Shown: positions 42,724 to 52,211, counted from the stretch's first letter. The stretch is 64,000 bases of DNA from Pseudobdellovibrio sp043760925 (GCA_043760925.1 JAYUOK010000075.1:62001-126000), one strand, 5' to 3'. Program-made: numbers and translations. The notes: generated by a model from the sequence alone, not told the origin.

Positions 42724-43295
42724 TACTGCTTTTTAAACGAAGTCAGCTCAATTGTCACTTTACCTAATTGACTGTCTGCTAATGACTTTAACATTCCTGA
42801 AATTGGAATATCACGAGGATTCACCCATTGCTCAGAGATTTGGTCTTTGTTCGCTTTGTCTTTTACTTTGATGTAAATCGCGTCATAAGTTCCTGCAGGT
42901 ACAGTTACTTTATCTTCTTTTTGATCAACGATTTCCATATCAGTTTTAGGAATAGCTTCTTCCTTGCCGTTTACGATCATTTTTTTAATCGCGCCCGTGT
43001 TAAGATCCAAAAGAACTTCAATGACTTGTTTCTGTCCCATCAAAGCAACATCTTGAATAAGCCATGCTTCGCTGCCATTGATTTCGCGAACCCACATCTT
43101 CATTGTTCCCGGAATAAAGCCCATCTTCATTGTGTAATTGTTCTCGTCGCCAACTTTCCAGTTAAGACCTTGAGCAACAACTGATTCTTGAATTTGAACT
43201 TGTTGAGTCGCGAAAACTGTTTCTGCGATTGTATTGTAAGCTTGAGCTGATGCTGACACGACCAATGTGGCAGCAAGAACTAGTGATTTAAACAT
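42723..43295 (-). CDS. Exported protein, function unknown
   Basis: 190 residues with a clear signal peptide (MFKSLVLAATLVVSASAQA). The mature protein is beta-rich and regular: WKVGDENNYTMKMGF, then an IKKMIVNGKEE hairpin and VTVPAGTYDAIYIKVKDK. This last pattern (stable input, value set, extract) recalls periplasmic DUF3108-like barrels, without a firm match. The ATG follows AAGGAG. It heads the nine-gene minus-strand block and has its own promoter and a terminator right after it, so it may be made in excess over the genes that follow. Confidence 0.72.
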   Translation of the reverse strand: MFKSLVLAATLVVSASAQAYNTIAETVFATQQVQIQESVVAQGLNWKVGDENNYTMKMGFIPGTMKMWVREINGSEAWLIQDVALMGQKQVIEVLLDLNTGAIKKMIVNGKEEAIPKTDMEIVDQKEDKVTVPAGTYDAIYIKVKDKANKDQISEQWVNPRDIPISGMLKSLADSQLGKVTIELTSFKKQ

Positions 43296-43436
43296 GAACT
43301 CTCCTTAGTTAATGGTTTTTGTTGATGTCATCACAGCACAGGATTTCTTAAGCTTGCAAACGCGAAACGCAGTTAACACATAGAGCTAACTGGCATTTGA
43401 AGTTAATGCGGGGTGAAATATTTTATTTGGCCGCTT

Positions 43437-43465
43437 TATATAGCGCATCTAGCGAAGCTGGACAA
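43437..43465 (-). promoter_or_regulatory. Sigma-70-like promoter ahead of the exported-protein/dap block
   Basis: On the minus strand TTGTCC (43465-43460), 17-bp spacer, TATATA (43442-43437). It lies between the ftsK stop and the 190-residue exported protein and implies a leader of roughly 135 bases. Confidence 0.6.
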
Positions 43466-43475
43466 TTAATGCGGA

Positions 43476-45854
43476 TTACCCTTGGTGGCTACTGACTAAA
43501 ACTGCACGTGGCTTACTACCGTTTGCGGGCCCAACAACGCCTTCTTTTTCAAAAAGCTCAATCAGTCTGGCTGCGCGCGGGTAACCTAACTTGAAGCGTC
43601 TTTGAATCAAAGAAGCCGAGATCGCTTTCTGCCCACCAGCCCAAGCTAAAATTTCATCGTAACGTTCATCGTATTCATCGTCGCCACCAAGCTCGCCGCC
43701 AAAATCAGATCCGCCATCAGCCGTCGCGCCCGTTCCCGAAGAAGTGCCTTCAAGAGCGCGCATCGCGATTGGATCGTATTCAGGCTCGCCCTGATCGCTC
43801 CAAAACTTTGCGACTCCATTAATTTCAGATTCTTTTAAGAATGGCCCGTGATGACGAACCGCCTTGGAGGTACCGCCGCTGATAACCAACATATCACCCT
43901 GGGCAAGTAAACGCTCGGCCCCTTGTTCATCAAGAATAATTCTAGAATCCATTTTAGATGCGACTTTAAAACTAATTCGCCCTGGAATATTGGTTTTAAT
44001 TAAACCCGTTACAACTTCTTTTCGCGGCGACTGCATCGCAAGCATTAAGTGAATTCCGCACGCGCGTGCCATCTGCGCCAAGCGTACGATGTTTTGCTCA
44101 ACGTTTTGCTTGTCGACGGCCATCAAGTCGCCGAATTCTTCAACCGCAATCACTATGTATGGCTGCTGAGAGTAATAGTATTGTTCAAGTTTTAAAATTC
44201 CTTGTTCTTCATACTCGGCGTTTACTTTTTCGTGCTCTAGAATTTGTTCGGCCGATAATTTTTCAACGGTTTCGTTAAACTGTTCAATATTGCGCGCGCC
44301 GAATTTATTCATCGACTTATAACGCTTTTCCATCTCTTTAACAGCCCATCGCAATGCAAATACAGCTTTCTTTGGATCGCGTATCGGCGGCATGATTAAG
44401 TGAGGGATACATGCGAAGGCCGCCAAATCGACTTGCTTTGGATCGACCAAAATTAATTTTAAAGTTTTAGGAGAGTGTCTGAAAATAAATCCCGTAATCG
44501 TTGCGACGGTAAACACGGACTTACCCGAACCTGTCGTTCCGGCGATAAGCAAGTGAGGCATCTTCCTTAAATCAACAATGCGGGGTTCGCCATTTGTTTG
44601 CTTCCCTAAGGCGATCGGTAATTTAATGTCTTCAGACCAAAACATTTCATCGGCAAGAAGATCTTTTAAATAGACCGTTTCACGCTGCGCATTTGAGGTT
44701 TCAATTCCAATAACGTCGCGACCGGGAATGGGTGCGATAATACGTAAAGACTCAGCTGATAAAGCTAAAGCCAAATCGTCTGCTAGCTCAACCACTTTAT
44801 TAACTCGAACATCCACGTTAGGTTTAAATTCAAACATCGTAACGGCGGGCCCAGGCTTCGCGGCGACGATTTGTCCATTTACATCAAATTGTTTCAACTT
44901 TTCTAAAGTGATGTCTGCTTTACGGCGAATTTCTTTTTCTTCAATTTTTATTCGAGTCAAAGGCGGATCTTCTAATAAAGATAACTTTGGCATCGTCCAA
45001 TTCTCAACTCGGCGGGGAGTCTTGGAAGGCATAACAACTTTTCGTCGTGCCGGGGGCTCATAAGCCGATACGGCGACTGTTTCGTCTGAAGCGTCACCGT
45101 CTTCAGACTCTTGCGCTGCTTGTTGTTCTTCCTCAAGATCCATTTTTAGCTGTGCAGCAGCGAGTAGATTTGCAGACTTCGCGGCAACGGGTTTGTTTGA
45201 ACCAATTGTCATGTCTGATTTTTCTGGTTTTTTATCTGCATTTTTCTTTTTAAGATCTGGCCATTGCCAATCTTTAAAAATTTCGGATTTTTTAAAACTG
45301 TCATACCGGTCCGAAGTGAAATCGACGGCCATTAATAAGATTTCTTTTAAACTGATCTCGAAACAGAATACCGTTAGCATGGCTGTCGCCGCCCATAAAA
45401 GGACTTGCGCGCCTACGGTATTTAAAACCTTGACCAGGCCCGTCGCTAAGCCAACCCCTAAAAGGCCTCCAGGATAAATCTGATTTTCAAAAACTTTGGC
45501 ATTATCCCAATAAATAGAAGCTAAGGCCGCCAAGCTGCTTATTAGCAACATCATCCACACGATGCGGATGTTTTTCATTTCAATGTCTTTACCTTTAATA
45601 CTTTGCACGGCCGCTTGAAAAAGGCCCGCAATCATAAGCCAGGCCGGTAATCCCATAGCCTGATAGATCAGGTCGGCTAAATAGCTTCCAAGCAATCCAC
45701 AGTAGTTTAGAGTTTTATAGCCGCCGTGCCCGGTCGAGTTAAACGAGGGATCTTTTGCGCTATAGCTTGCTAGAGCTAAGGCTAAGAACAGACCGGCACC
45801 CAGAAAAGCTATAGCTTTGACATCATTTCGAAATTTTTTGAAAAACGCGTTCAT
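43476..45854 (-). CDS. ftsK: DNA translocase FtsK
   Basis: Septal ATP-driven pump that clears the chromosome terminus from the division plane. Four predicted membrane helices lie in the first 180 residues. An acidic, Ala/Pro-rich linker follows (about 190-300), then the alpha/beta motor with Walker A GTTGSGKS, the Walker B region IVIAVEEFGDL, and a C-terminal winged-helix gamma domain (ISASLIQRRFKLGYPRAARL) that reads KOPS-like sequences. At 792 residues it is shorter than E. coli FtsK (1329), mainly in the linker. Confidence 0.96.
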   Translation of the reverse strand: MNAFFKKFRNDVKAIAFLGAGLFLALALASYSAKDPSFNSTGHGGYKTLNYCGLLGSYLADLIYQAMGLPAWLMIAGLFQAAVQSIKGKDIEMKNIRIVWMMLLISSLAALASIYWDNAKVFENQIYPGGLLGVGLATGLVKVLNTVGAQVLLWAATAMLTVFCFEISLKEILLMAVDFTSDRYDSFKKSEIFKDWQWPDLKKKNADKKPEKSDMTIGSNKPVAAKSANLLAAAQLKMDLEEEQQAAQESEDGDASDETVAVSAYEPPARRKVVMPSKTPRRVENWTMPKLSLLEDPPLTRIKIEEKEIRRKADITLEKLKQFDVNGQIVAAKPGPAVTMFEFKPNVDVRVNKVVELADDLALALSAESLRIIAPIPGRDVIGIETSNAQRETVYLKDLLADEMFWSEDIKLPIALGKQTNGEPRIVDLRKMPHLLIAGTTGSGKSVFTVATITGFIFRHSPKTLKLILVDPKQVDLAAFACIPHLIMPPIRDPKKAVFALRWAVKEMEKRYKSMNKFGARNIEQFNETVEKLSAEQILEHEKVNAEYEEQGILKLEQYYYSQQPYIVIAVEEFGDLMAVDKQNVEQNIVRLAQMARACGIHLMLAMQSPRKEVVTGLIKTNIPGRISFKVASKMDSRIILDEQGAERLLAQGDMLVISGGTSKAVRHHGPFLKESEINGVAKFWSDQGEPEYDPIAMRALEGTSSGTGATADGGSDFGGELGGDDEYDERYDEILAWAGGQKAISASLIQRRFKLGYPRAARLIELFEKEGVVGPANGSKPRAVLVSSHQG

Positions 45855-45979
45855 CTATTTAATTTAATAGGGGTTTTGTCGTAGTGCAAAACTCCCAAAG
45901 TCCAGTCACGTCTAGATTACGTTACAGATGGCGTGTTCTTGACAATGGTCTTGTGCGGTGGCACTTAGTCGGACTCCTC

Positions 45980-46618
45980 ATGATTAAAATCAACGAAATC
46001 TTCTACTCAATTCAAGGAGAAAGCTCCTACGCCGGAAACTCTACAGTGTTTATCCGTACGACGGGGTGCAATTTACGTTGTACTTACTGCGACACAAAAT
46101 ATTCGTATCATGATGGAGAGTTTTGGCCGATTGAAAAAATTTTACAGTCGGTCAAGGAATACGGCGCCGAGTATATTTGTATTACGGGTGGCGAGCCGCT
46201 TCTTCAAAAAGAAATCCACACACTTATCAACATTTTATGTGATCTGGGACACAAGGTATCGCTTGAAACAAGTGGTTCAAAGAGTATTGAAAATGTCGAC
46301 CCGCGCGTAAAAATAATTCTTGACGTAAAAACTCCGGACAGCGGAGCCGAAAATAGTTTTTTAGCAAAAAATCTTGATTTCTCGAGTGAAAATACAGAAT
46401 TTAAGTTTGTTATTTCGAGCGAAAAAGACTTCGACTGGGCAGAAAATTTTTGTCGTCAACATGATTTATTACAAAAATTTATGGTTTTATACAGTCCATC
46501 ACACGGCCAAGTGACTGAACGCTGGTTGGCAGAAAGAATTTTGCATAAAAAATCAAAAGCAAGGTTGCATTTGCAGCTACATAAGTATATTTGGTTACCC
46601 ACAACACGCGGAGTTTAG
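45980..46618 (+). CDS. queE: 7-carboxy-7-deazaguanine synthase
   Basis: Radical SAM enzyme that contracts the ring of 6-carboxytetrahydropterin in queuosine synthesis. The cluster-binding motif CNLRCTYC (30-37), the substrate segment FYSIQGESSYAG and TGGEPLLQ are diagnostic. I place the start at ATG 45980 (MIKINEIFYSIQGES), giving 212 residues; the frame extends back to 45884 without similarity. No preQ1 riboswitch was seen in the leader. Other que genes are not in the window. Confidence 0.93.
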   Translation: MIKINEIFYSIQGESSYAGNSTVFIRTTGCNLRCTYCDTKYSYHDGEFWPIEKILQSVKEYGAEYICITGGEPLLQKEIHTLINILCDLGHKVSLETSGSKSIENVDPRVKIILDVKTPDSGAENSFLAKNLDFSSENTEFKFVISSEKDFDWAENFCRQHDLLQKFMVLYSPSHGQVTERWLAERILHKKSKARLHLQLHKYIWLPTTRGV

Positions 46619-46695
46619 ATTTCGCATTGAACATTAAAACATATAACAGTCGATGAATACGCCTGTTCTAACTAACACGTACTAGAGGGAGACCC

Positions 46696-47046
46696 ATGAC
46701 ACCAAACCTGAATAACTCAGAAAATCTTTTTGTAGCTAACTTACAGCAAGTAAGCCTTGAAAAATTAGTAAAGAGCAAATTAGAAGTTCTTTTCCAACAG
46801 CAAAAAGAGGCTCAAGTTGAATTGAATGGGCTTTATAATATCGTATTGGAGCAAGTTGAGCGTCCATTAATCGAACTAGCTCTTAAGGCTTATAATGGTA
46901 ACCAGGTTAAGACGGCTCTTATGTTAGGTATCAACCGTAACACTCTTAAGAAAAAAATCGACAACTACAAATTGAAGCCTAAGAAGGGCGCTCAAGCATT
47001 AGTAACTGATGCTATGGTTGCTCCGACTACTTCTTTAACTCAGTAG
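46696..47046 (+). CDS. Fis-type helix-turn-helix DNA-binding protein
   Basis: 116 residues. The C-terminal part (about 55-95) matches the Fis/NtrC-C-terminal HTH: ERPLIELALKAYNGNQVKTA followed by LGINRNTLKKKI. The N-terminal part is helical and could mediate dimerisation. The tail past residue 97 is Ala/Thr-rich and extra compared with E. coli Fis (98). The ATG follows GGGAGA. Has its own terminator, so it is made independently of dnaB. A nucleoid-protein role is likely, in a genome that also carries a histone. Confidence 0.85.
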   Translation: MTPNLNNSENLFVANLQQVSLEKLVKSKLEVLFQQQKEAQVELNGLYNIVLEQVERPLIELALKAYNGNQVKTALMLGINRNTLKKKIDNYKLKPKKGAQALVTDAMVAPTTSLTQ

Positions 47047-47068
47047 TCTAAAAATTCGCTTTTAATTT

Positions 47069-47100
47069 AAATGGGGTTTCAAAAACCCCATTTCTATTTT
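47069..47100 (+). terminator. Intrinsic terminator after the Fis-type gene
   Basis: AAATGGGGTTT (47069-47079), loop CAA, AAACCCCATTT (47083-47093), then CTATTTT. Perfect 11-bp stem. Confidence 0.85.
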
Positions 47101-47158
47101 AAGCTATTTCAAACTATTCTAGTTTTCATTTTCATCTTTAACGAGGGGATCAGATAAG

Positions 47159-48574
47159 ATGAGCCAAAAACTTCCACCTCAAAATCTTGAGGCCGAGTTT
47201 TCTGTTCTAGGCGGACTCATGCTAGAACGCGAGGCTTTCGATCAAGTCGCAGACTTAATCGAGGCGTCTGACTTTTATAAACCTTCGCATCAAATTATAT
47301 ATCGCACCATTGCCGAGCTTCATCAAAAAGCTGAACCAATCGATTTAGTGACCGTTACCAATTCACTTCAAACTAAAATGGAGCTTGATGTTATTGGCGG
47401 CCCTGAATATTTACTCTCTTTGTTAGATAAAGTTGTTTCAGCTGCGAATATTGATTCGCACGCAAAAATTATTCGTGAAAAATCACTCTTAAGACGTTTA
47501 ATCCATACGTCGACAGGTCTTATTGAAAAAGCCTATGGATCTGAGTTCGCTGATGCTGAATCATTGATTGATTTTGCGGAAAGTGAAATTTTAAAAGTTG
47601 GCGATCAAAAAACTTCATCGGGCCTGATCGGTTCGATGGATATCGTTAAATCTTCAATCGAAAAAATTGAAGACCTCTACAAGCGAAAAGCTGACGTAAC
47701 CGGAGTACCAACTGGCTTTACCGAATTAGATCGAATGACTTCGGGCCTCAGCGCAGGCGAATTAATTATTATCGCGGCCCGCCCATCAATGGGAAAAACC
47801 GCATTCAGTCTTAATTTAGCAACTCACATGGCATTACGAGCCAAAAAAACTGTGGCCTATTTCTCGGTCGAGATGGGTAAAGAATCTGTCATGATGCGTC
47901 TTCTAGCTGCCGAGGCAAAAATTTCGATGGGAGAAATTCGTAACGGTCGTATTCAAGATGCTTCTTGGCCAAAATTGATTCAAGCGGCCGGCGCAATCAG
48001 TGAGGCTCCATTATTTATTGATGATACCTCAGGTATTTCACCGTTTGAGATTCGTGCTCGTTGCCGACGGCTGAAGGCAACGCACGGACTTGATTGTATT
48101 ATGATTGATTACTTGCAGTTGATGGATCTCAAACAAAAAGTTGAGTCACGCGAGCGCGCGGTTTCAGAAATTTCTAAAGCTTTAAAAGCAATCGCCAAAG
48201 AAATGCAGATACCAGTTATCGCATTAGCGCAGTTAAATCGTGGAGTAGAAGGTCGTTCTGACCGAAGACCGATGTTATCTGATTTACGTGAATCAGGATC
48301 AATCGAGCAAGATGCCGATGTGATTATGATGTTATATCGTGACGACTACTACGATAAGGACGATCCAGAAAAAGCCGGATCAGCCGAAGTTATTATTGGT
48401 AAACAAAGAAATGGACCGACCGGTACCGTGAAGCTTCGCTTCGATGCGAAGTTCAATAAATTCCGCGATGCTGATAATGAAATGGTTTCTCCGTTACCTC
48501 CGCCGCAAGCTCCACCGCCAATGCCTGGTGGTGGTTTCGGTAAACCACGAAATTTTGCGCCGGGAGCGCCTTAG
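47159..48574 (+). CDS. dnaB: Replicative DNA helicase
   Basis: Hexameric 5'-3' helicase that leads the replication fork. N-terminal primase-binding domain (PQNLEAEFSVLGGLMLE), linker helix, RecA-like motor with Walker A ARPSMGKT, Walker B region CIMIDYLQLM, and RPMLSDLRESGSIEQDAD. Length of 471 is normal with no intein. The C-terminal tail is Pro-rich (PPPQAPPPMPGGG). It follows GAGGGG with slightly long spacing. Confidence 0.97.
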   Translation: MSQKLPPQNLEAEFSVLGGLMLEREAFDQVADLIEASDFYKPSHQIIYRTIAELHQKAEPIDLVTVTNSLQTKMELDVIGGPEYLLSLLDKVVSAANIDSHAKIIREKSLLRRLIHTSTGLIEKAYGSEFADAESLIDFAESEILKVGDQKTSSGLIGSMDIVKSSIEKIEDLYKRKADVTGVPTGFTELDRMTSGLSAGELIIIAARPSMGKTAFSLNLATHMALRAKKTVAYFSVEMGKESVMMRLLAAEAKISMGEIRNGRIQDASWPKLIQAAGAISEAPLFIDDTSGISPFEIRARCRRLKATHGLDCIMIDYLQLMDLKQKVESRERAVSEISKALKAIAKEMQIPVIALAQLNRGVEGRSDRRPMLSDLRESGSIEQDADVIMMLYRDDYYDKDDPEKAGSAEVIIGKQRNGPTGTVKLRFDAKFNKFRDADNEMVSPLPPPQAPPPMPGGGFGKPRNFAPGAP

Positions 48575-48589
48575 CTAAGGGCGCCGAAG

Positions 48590-49579
48590 TTACCGTAACG
48601 AGCGAAGTAGTTTTTCTTCTTCGTTTTTAATCCAACCATAATAAGGTCCAACTTTAGCTACCTGTGATCTATCGCGGCAGCTAACATAACCAGGTGCGCC
48701 CGTAATTTTTGCGTCAACGGACCTAGATTTTTCATCGACGCCTACAGCTGAATTAACTCCAATAATTTTTAGTGCACCTTTGTATTTGATAAACTGCGGG
48801 CCACCAGAATCGCCTTGGCAGACAAAGTTTTTAGAATTCTTTTTTGTAAAATATCGATCTGCAAATTGATTGTATCCTTCGCCAACGACGGCCGTGCCTT
48901 TTCGAAGTTGTCCGGTTGAAGTGTCGTATCTACCTTTTTTATCTAAGTAGTCGACGCTACGGCCATATCCGTAAAAATAAACCGTCTGGCCGCTATAATC
49001 TGAATTGGCCTGGTCATCTAGTGTGGCGATTTCAAAACCCTTCGGCAAAGTTCCTTGAAATATGGCAATGGCCAAATCATGGTCCAGCTGCGGAGAATTT
49101 GCTATTTTCGATTGAGTATCAATTCTAATCTCTGGGTGTAATGCCTTATCGTAGTACTTTTCATTATGATAAATCCATTCAATAGGTGTCGAATTATACT
49201 GCGGATGCTTTACAAACGCATGCCCCGTTCGGCGAGTCGGTTCGCCGTAAAATTTAGTTCGTGTTTCGAAAACGATATTAAATGCGACGACTCCCGGAGT
49301 TGTCGCATCTGAAAAGCAATGCGCAGCCGTCAACACGGTGTTTGGTCCCATAGTCGTTCCGGTGCAGTAAGTGATTATTTGGTTATTTTTATCAAGTAGC
49401 TCGACGGCTACAACGCTTTTTGCGCCACTGTCTTTACGTTCTATAATTAATTCGCCATCGATGACGTTGCTTTCAGTTACATCCGCATTGCCGACTATTT
49501 TGTTTCGGTTTGAAGAACTTGGCCCGCAAGAAATGGTTCCTAAAATTAGCACGAAAGAAAGTAAAGTTTTTAGTTTCAT
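48590..49579 (-). CDS. Trypsin-like (S1) serine protease lipoprotein
   Basis: Signal peptide with a cysteine in a lipobox-like position (LGTISC, Cys18). The S1 fold has its triad in TAAHCF (His), HDLAIA (Asp) and CQGDSGGPQF (Ser), and an NKIVG-like activation start after a short pro-region. I place the start at ATG 49579 (MKLKTLLSF), giving 329 residues; the frame extends 22 codons upstream without signal-peptide logic. It is probably tethered to a membrane and faces the periplasm or the outside. Last gene of a three-gene exported operon. Confidence 0.9.
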   Translation of the reverse strand: MKLKTLLSFVLILGTISCGPSSSNRNKIVGNADVTESNVIDGELIIERKDSGAKSVVAVELLDKNNQIITYCTGTTMGPNTVLTAAHCFSDATTPGVVAFNIVFETRTKFYGEPTRRTGHAFVKHPQYNSTPIEWIYHNEKYYDKALHPEIRIDTQSKIANSPQLDHDLAIAIFQGTLPKGFEIATLDDQANSDYSGQTVYFYGYGRSVDYLDKKGRYDTSTGQLRKGTAVVGEGYNQFADRYFTKKNSKNFVCQGDSGGPQFIKYKGALKIIGVNSAVGVDEKSRSVDAKITGAPGYVSCRDRSQVAKVGPYYGWIKNEEEKLLRSLR

Positions 49580-49580
49580 T

Positions 49581-50264
49581 TTATTTTCCACGAATTTGAC
49601 ATTTACATTTATTTTCGAAGCACGAGAATTCAAGACCAACTTCACTGTAGCGAATTCCTAAAATTGCATCTTTTGATTTTTCAATCTCTAGTCTTTCGCC
49701 ATTCGGCCCACTTTGTTCAGTCGTTTCTTTCTTCAAGACCAGGGCTCCCATTGTTAACGCGCCTTGAAGTCGTTTTGAAATTTCGCTTTTTGCAGCCGGG
49801 AAGTCATAAATACGATCGGGCATTCCGTCTTCGGCGCTGATCGAAAATAATCGGACTTGGTCTTTTAATTCTTCGCCAGGAATATGTTGAACGACAAGAT
49901 TTTGGTTGTCGGCGGTTCGCAAATCATATTGCTCAAGGGTTAAAGAAGGTGAAGATAGGCTTACTTTTTTCTCGAAAATAGAAACGATATTGTTTTGATC
50001 GATGTTGTTTAGGTCGGAATTTGGAAAGCATTTATTAAATTCTGCCTTCCAATCGTTTGCAGACTTCAATTCAGCGGCCGGCGCTTCGCTTTGAGCAACG
50101 CTGGCGCCAGGCTGGTTTGGCTTGATCTCGGTAAAAGCGGTCATTGGGGCTGCGTCCGTAATAGGGTTCGGCTTTTCCTCTGGAAGATAGTTATTAACAA
50201 GCCATAGGGCGGCTACGATTGATAAAGTTAAAAATCCTAACGCGCCCTTTTGTCTATTTGTCAT
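49581..50264 (-). CDS. Membrane-anchored protein, function unknown
   Basis: 227 residues with one N-terminal helix (LGFLTLSIVAALWLVNNYL) and an exposed domain ending in FSCFENKCKCQIRGK, a Cys-rich tail that may form disulfides. No family recognised. The ATG overlaps the upstream stop by 4 bp and its stop is one base from the protease start codon, so all three genes of the operon are tightly coupled. Confidence 0.68.
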   Translation of the reverse strand: MTNRQKGALGFLTLSIVAALWLVNNYLPEEKPNPITDAAPMTAFTEIKPNQPGASVAQSEAPAAELKSANDWKAEFNKCFPNSDLNNIDQNNIVSIFEKKVSLSSPSLTLEQYDLRTADNQNLVVQHIPGEELKDQVRLFSISAEDGMPDRIYDFPAAKSEISKRLQGALTMGALVLKKETTEQSGPNGERLEIEKSKDAILGIRYSEVGLEFSCFENKCKCQIRGK

Positions 50265-51742
50265 TGCATTGTCGCTGAAGATAAAACTTCTTTTAACATT
50301 TCTTGTTCAATCTGTTTTAGATTATATGCCTTTGGCACAAAGTCGTATGCGGGGCACTGAGCCGCTAAATCGTTTGCGGTCTTTGGGTATCCAAAGCGAC
50401 CGGTCGTCGCTTCATTTGGGTTTGAAGAAAAACGATTGATAAAAAATCTTCGTTTCATTTCGGCCAAAGTCATTTCGCCAATTGAATCATTAATTTTTAA
50501 TGAGCAAAACGAGCTGCTCGTATTTGCCGAGCGATCTTGAACCGCTTCATCTGCTGCAGAAAGGTTAATCGTTGGAAAAATCGACTTATACATTTTCAAG
50601 TTGTCTGTCGGGAATGCCTTTTCGCCGAACTTTGTGATCCCAGCTTTTAAGAAAGTTCTAGCTAATATTAATGCGTCTATAAATCGTTTATCTCGGCTTG
50701 GCGTTGAAAACTCATCAAATTTTCCGTATGTAAGGCAACGCTGGTCGCTAGGACGATTTTCATCTTTCATGAAATCACTGATATATGAACTTTGTTCAAC
50801 TGATTTGCCTGCTGCGAAATCTGCGGCCAAATTTGATTTAAAAATGGCGGTTGTTTTCGAATTATCAATTCGTTGTTGAAAATCGGCACATGCATCATTC
50901 AATAGTCGCATGACGACTTCATTAATTGTTTCTTTGGCTTTTGCTTTAGCTTTTTGAGCAAGCGTTCTCCATTTATTGATTCCAACCGTGTGTTGTTCAT
51001 CACTGTAGCCTGGAACTAAAAGTTCGGATTGCTTAAGGAATTCAGTTGGGCGCCAGTATCTAAATCCGGCGTAGCTTCCCGGTTTGTAAACATTGATTGT
51101 TTTTGTTTCGTCATCTTTATCTACTTCGGGCTCGAATACCCAAGCCGGATTCGGCCATGTATCGCGCTTCTGAATTTCAAATCCACTTTCACGGCCTACA
51201 GTCGAATTGTAATATAATCGCGGATTTCCAGTTCTAGAAATGTCAGTAATCGTCCATGAATGATGATTTTTCTTACTCGTAACGATGATCGTTCCAGCGC
51301 CGACGTCTTTGAATGGAATTGAATACGTATCTAAAGAAATTGAGCTAGATCCAGCCAAATCAAAAACCCAAGTTAAAAATCTTTTTAAGCGCGGCAGACC
51401 TTCCGGAGTTTTATCAAATCGAATGACCTGATTTGTAATCAGGTCTCGGCGCGGACTGACCGGGTTGACCATTGCAAAAGGTAATTTATTTTCATAAGCG
51501 AATATGATGCGATTCGTGTAAACCAAATCGGCGCAATCAACACGAATACCATAATATGGGTTTACTTCGCCGTTTGCTTTCTTTGGTGCTGAAAAAAACG
51601 TAACGCTTGAATTAATGCGAAGCCATTCTTTGTAGCTTTGCTCGTAAGCTTCGGACCATTGGTTTTCTTCAGTCCATACAGCGGCTTGAGACCACGCGCC
51701 GGTAACCATTAACATGATAAGTATTAAAGTCTGTTTATTCAT
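50261..51742 (-). CDS. Exported protein with NlpC-like Cys/His arrangement, function unknown
   Basis: 493 residues. Signal peptide to about residue 20 (MVTGAWSQA). Near the N-terminus YYGIRVDCADLVYTNR places Cys70 before a helix, and some 90 residues later NHHSWTITDI supplies a His. This resembles the papain/NlpC-P60 layout used by cell-wall peptidases, but other landmarks are missing, so I list it only as a possibility. The C-terminal half is helical (residues about 250-490). First gene of the operon with the membrane protein and the trypsin-like lipoprotein. Confidence 0.65.
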   Translation of the reverse strand: MNKQTLILIMLMVTGAWSQAAVWTEENQWSEAYEQSYKEWLRINSSVTFFSAPKKANGEVNPYYGIRVDCADLVYTNRIIFAYENKLPFAMVNPVSPRRDLITNQVIRFDKTPEGLPRLKRFLTWVFDLAGSSSISLDTYSIPFKDVGAGTIIVTSKKNHHSWTITDISRTGNPRLYYNSTVGRESGFEIQKRDTWPNPAWVFEPEVDKDDETKTINVYKPGSYAGFRYWRPTEFLKQSELLVPGYSDEQHTVGINKWRTLAQKAKAKAKETINEVVMRLLNDACADFQQRIDNSKTTAIFKSNLAADFAAGKSVEQSSYISDFMKDENRPSDQRCLTYGKFDEFSTPSRDKRFIDALILARTFLKAGITKFGEKAFPTDNLKMYKSIFPTINLSAADEAVQDRSANTSSSFCSLKINDSIGEMTLAEMKRRFFINRFSSNPNEATTGRFGYPKTANDLAAQCPAYDFVPKAYNLKQIEQEMLKEVLSSATMQ

Positions 51743-52011
51743 ATGTTCCTACGTTCTATATTTGTCTGCTTGTATAAACCTTCCAAAATCAGGACCCATG
51801 GCCTTAATCGCTATAAGCGTTCTATTAGATTTAAATATGTCAAACCGTCTCAAAACTAGACGATACGCCTAAACTTGTCGTCCGATCGTTAATCTATTTG
51901 TGTGTGGGTTAACCTTTTGTTTTGATGAGCTTGTCAGTATAAGAGTGATGTGACTTTCTCAGGATGAGGAGTCACTAATACGTTAGTCATCAAGCAAGCA
52001 CGGAGGCGAGC
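51743..52011. other. 269-bp divergent gap with structured leader
   Basis: Separates the exported operon (minus) from the 63-residue gene (plus). Just before the latter lie two mutually overlapping hairpins: GTGACT (51950-51955) with AGTCAC (51970-51975), and ACTAA (51974-51978) with TTAGT (51983-51987). They share two bases and could be alternatives. No further gene seen. Confidence 0.5.
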
Positions 52012-52203
52012 ATGGGACGAGTTCTAGAGAAATTTGCAACACACGCAAAGATCGATGTGGACACAATCGAAACCGAATTGTTTGCGGCTATTCGCGCGCT
52101 TGAAGTTGATCCTGAAAACATGACCGTTGAAGACTTACGCCAGTGTTTGCTGATTTATCTTGATGAAGTGTTCTACGGAATTAGCCCCGAAAAAACCCAG
52201 TAA
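52012..52203 (+). CDS. Small acidic cytosolic protein, function unknown
   Basis: Not recognised. 63 residues, helical, no signal peptide: MGRVLEKFATHAKID, then an Asp/Glu-rich helix-turn sequence ending FYGISPEKTQ. A strong GGAGG precedes the ATG. It is monocistronic and converges with the thioredoxin-TPR gene 8 bp away. The structured leader and good ribosome site argue for a real gene. Confidence 0.65.
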   Translation: MGRVLEKFATHAKIDVDTIETELFAAIRALEVDPENMTVEDLRQCLLIYLDEVFYGISPEKTQ

Positions 52204-52211
52204 AGACCGAA

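Noticed and set aside
45855..45979. preQ1 riboswitch ahead of queE
   Set aside because: No C-rich loop and A-rich tail pairing of the known classes was found; TTGACA at 45939 lacks a matching -10.
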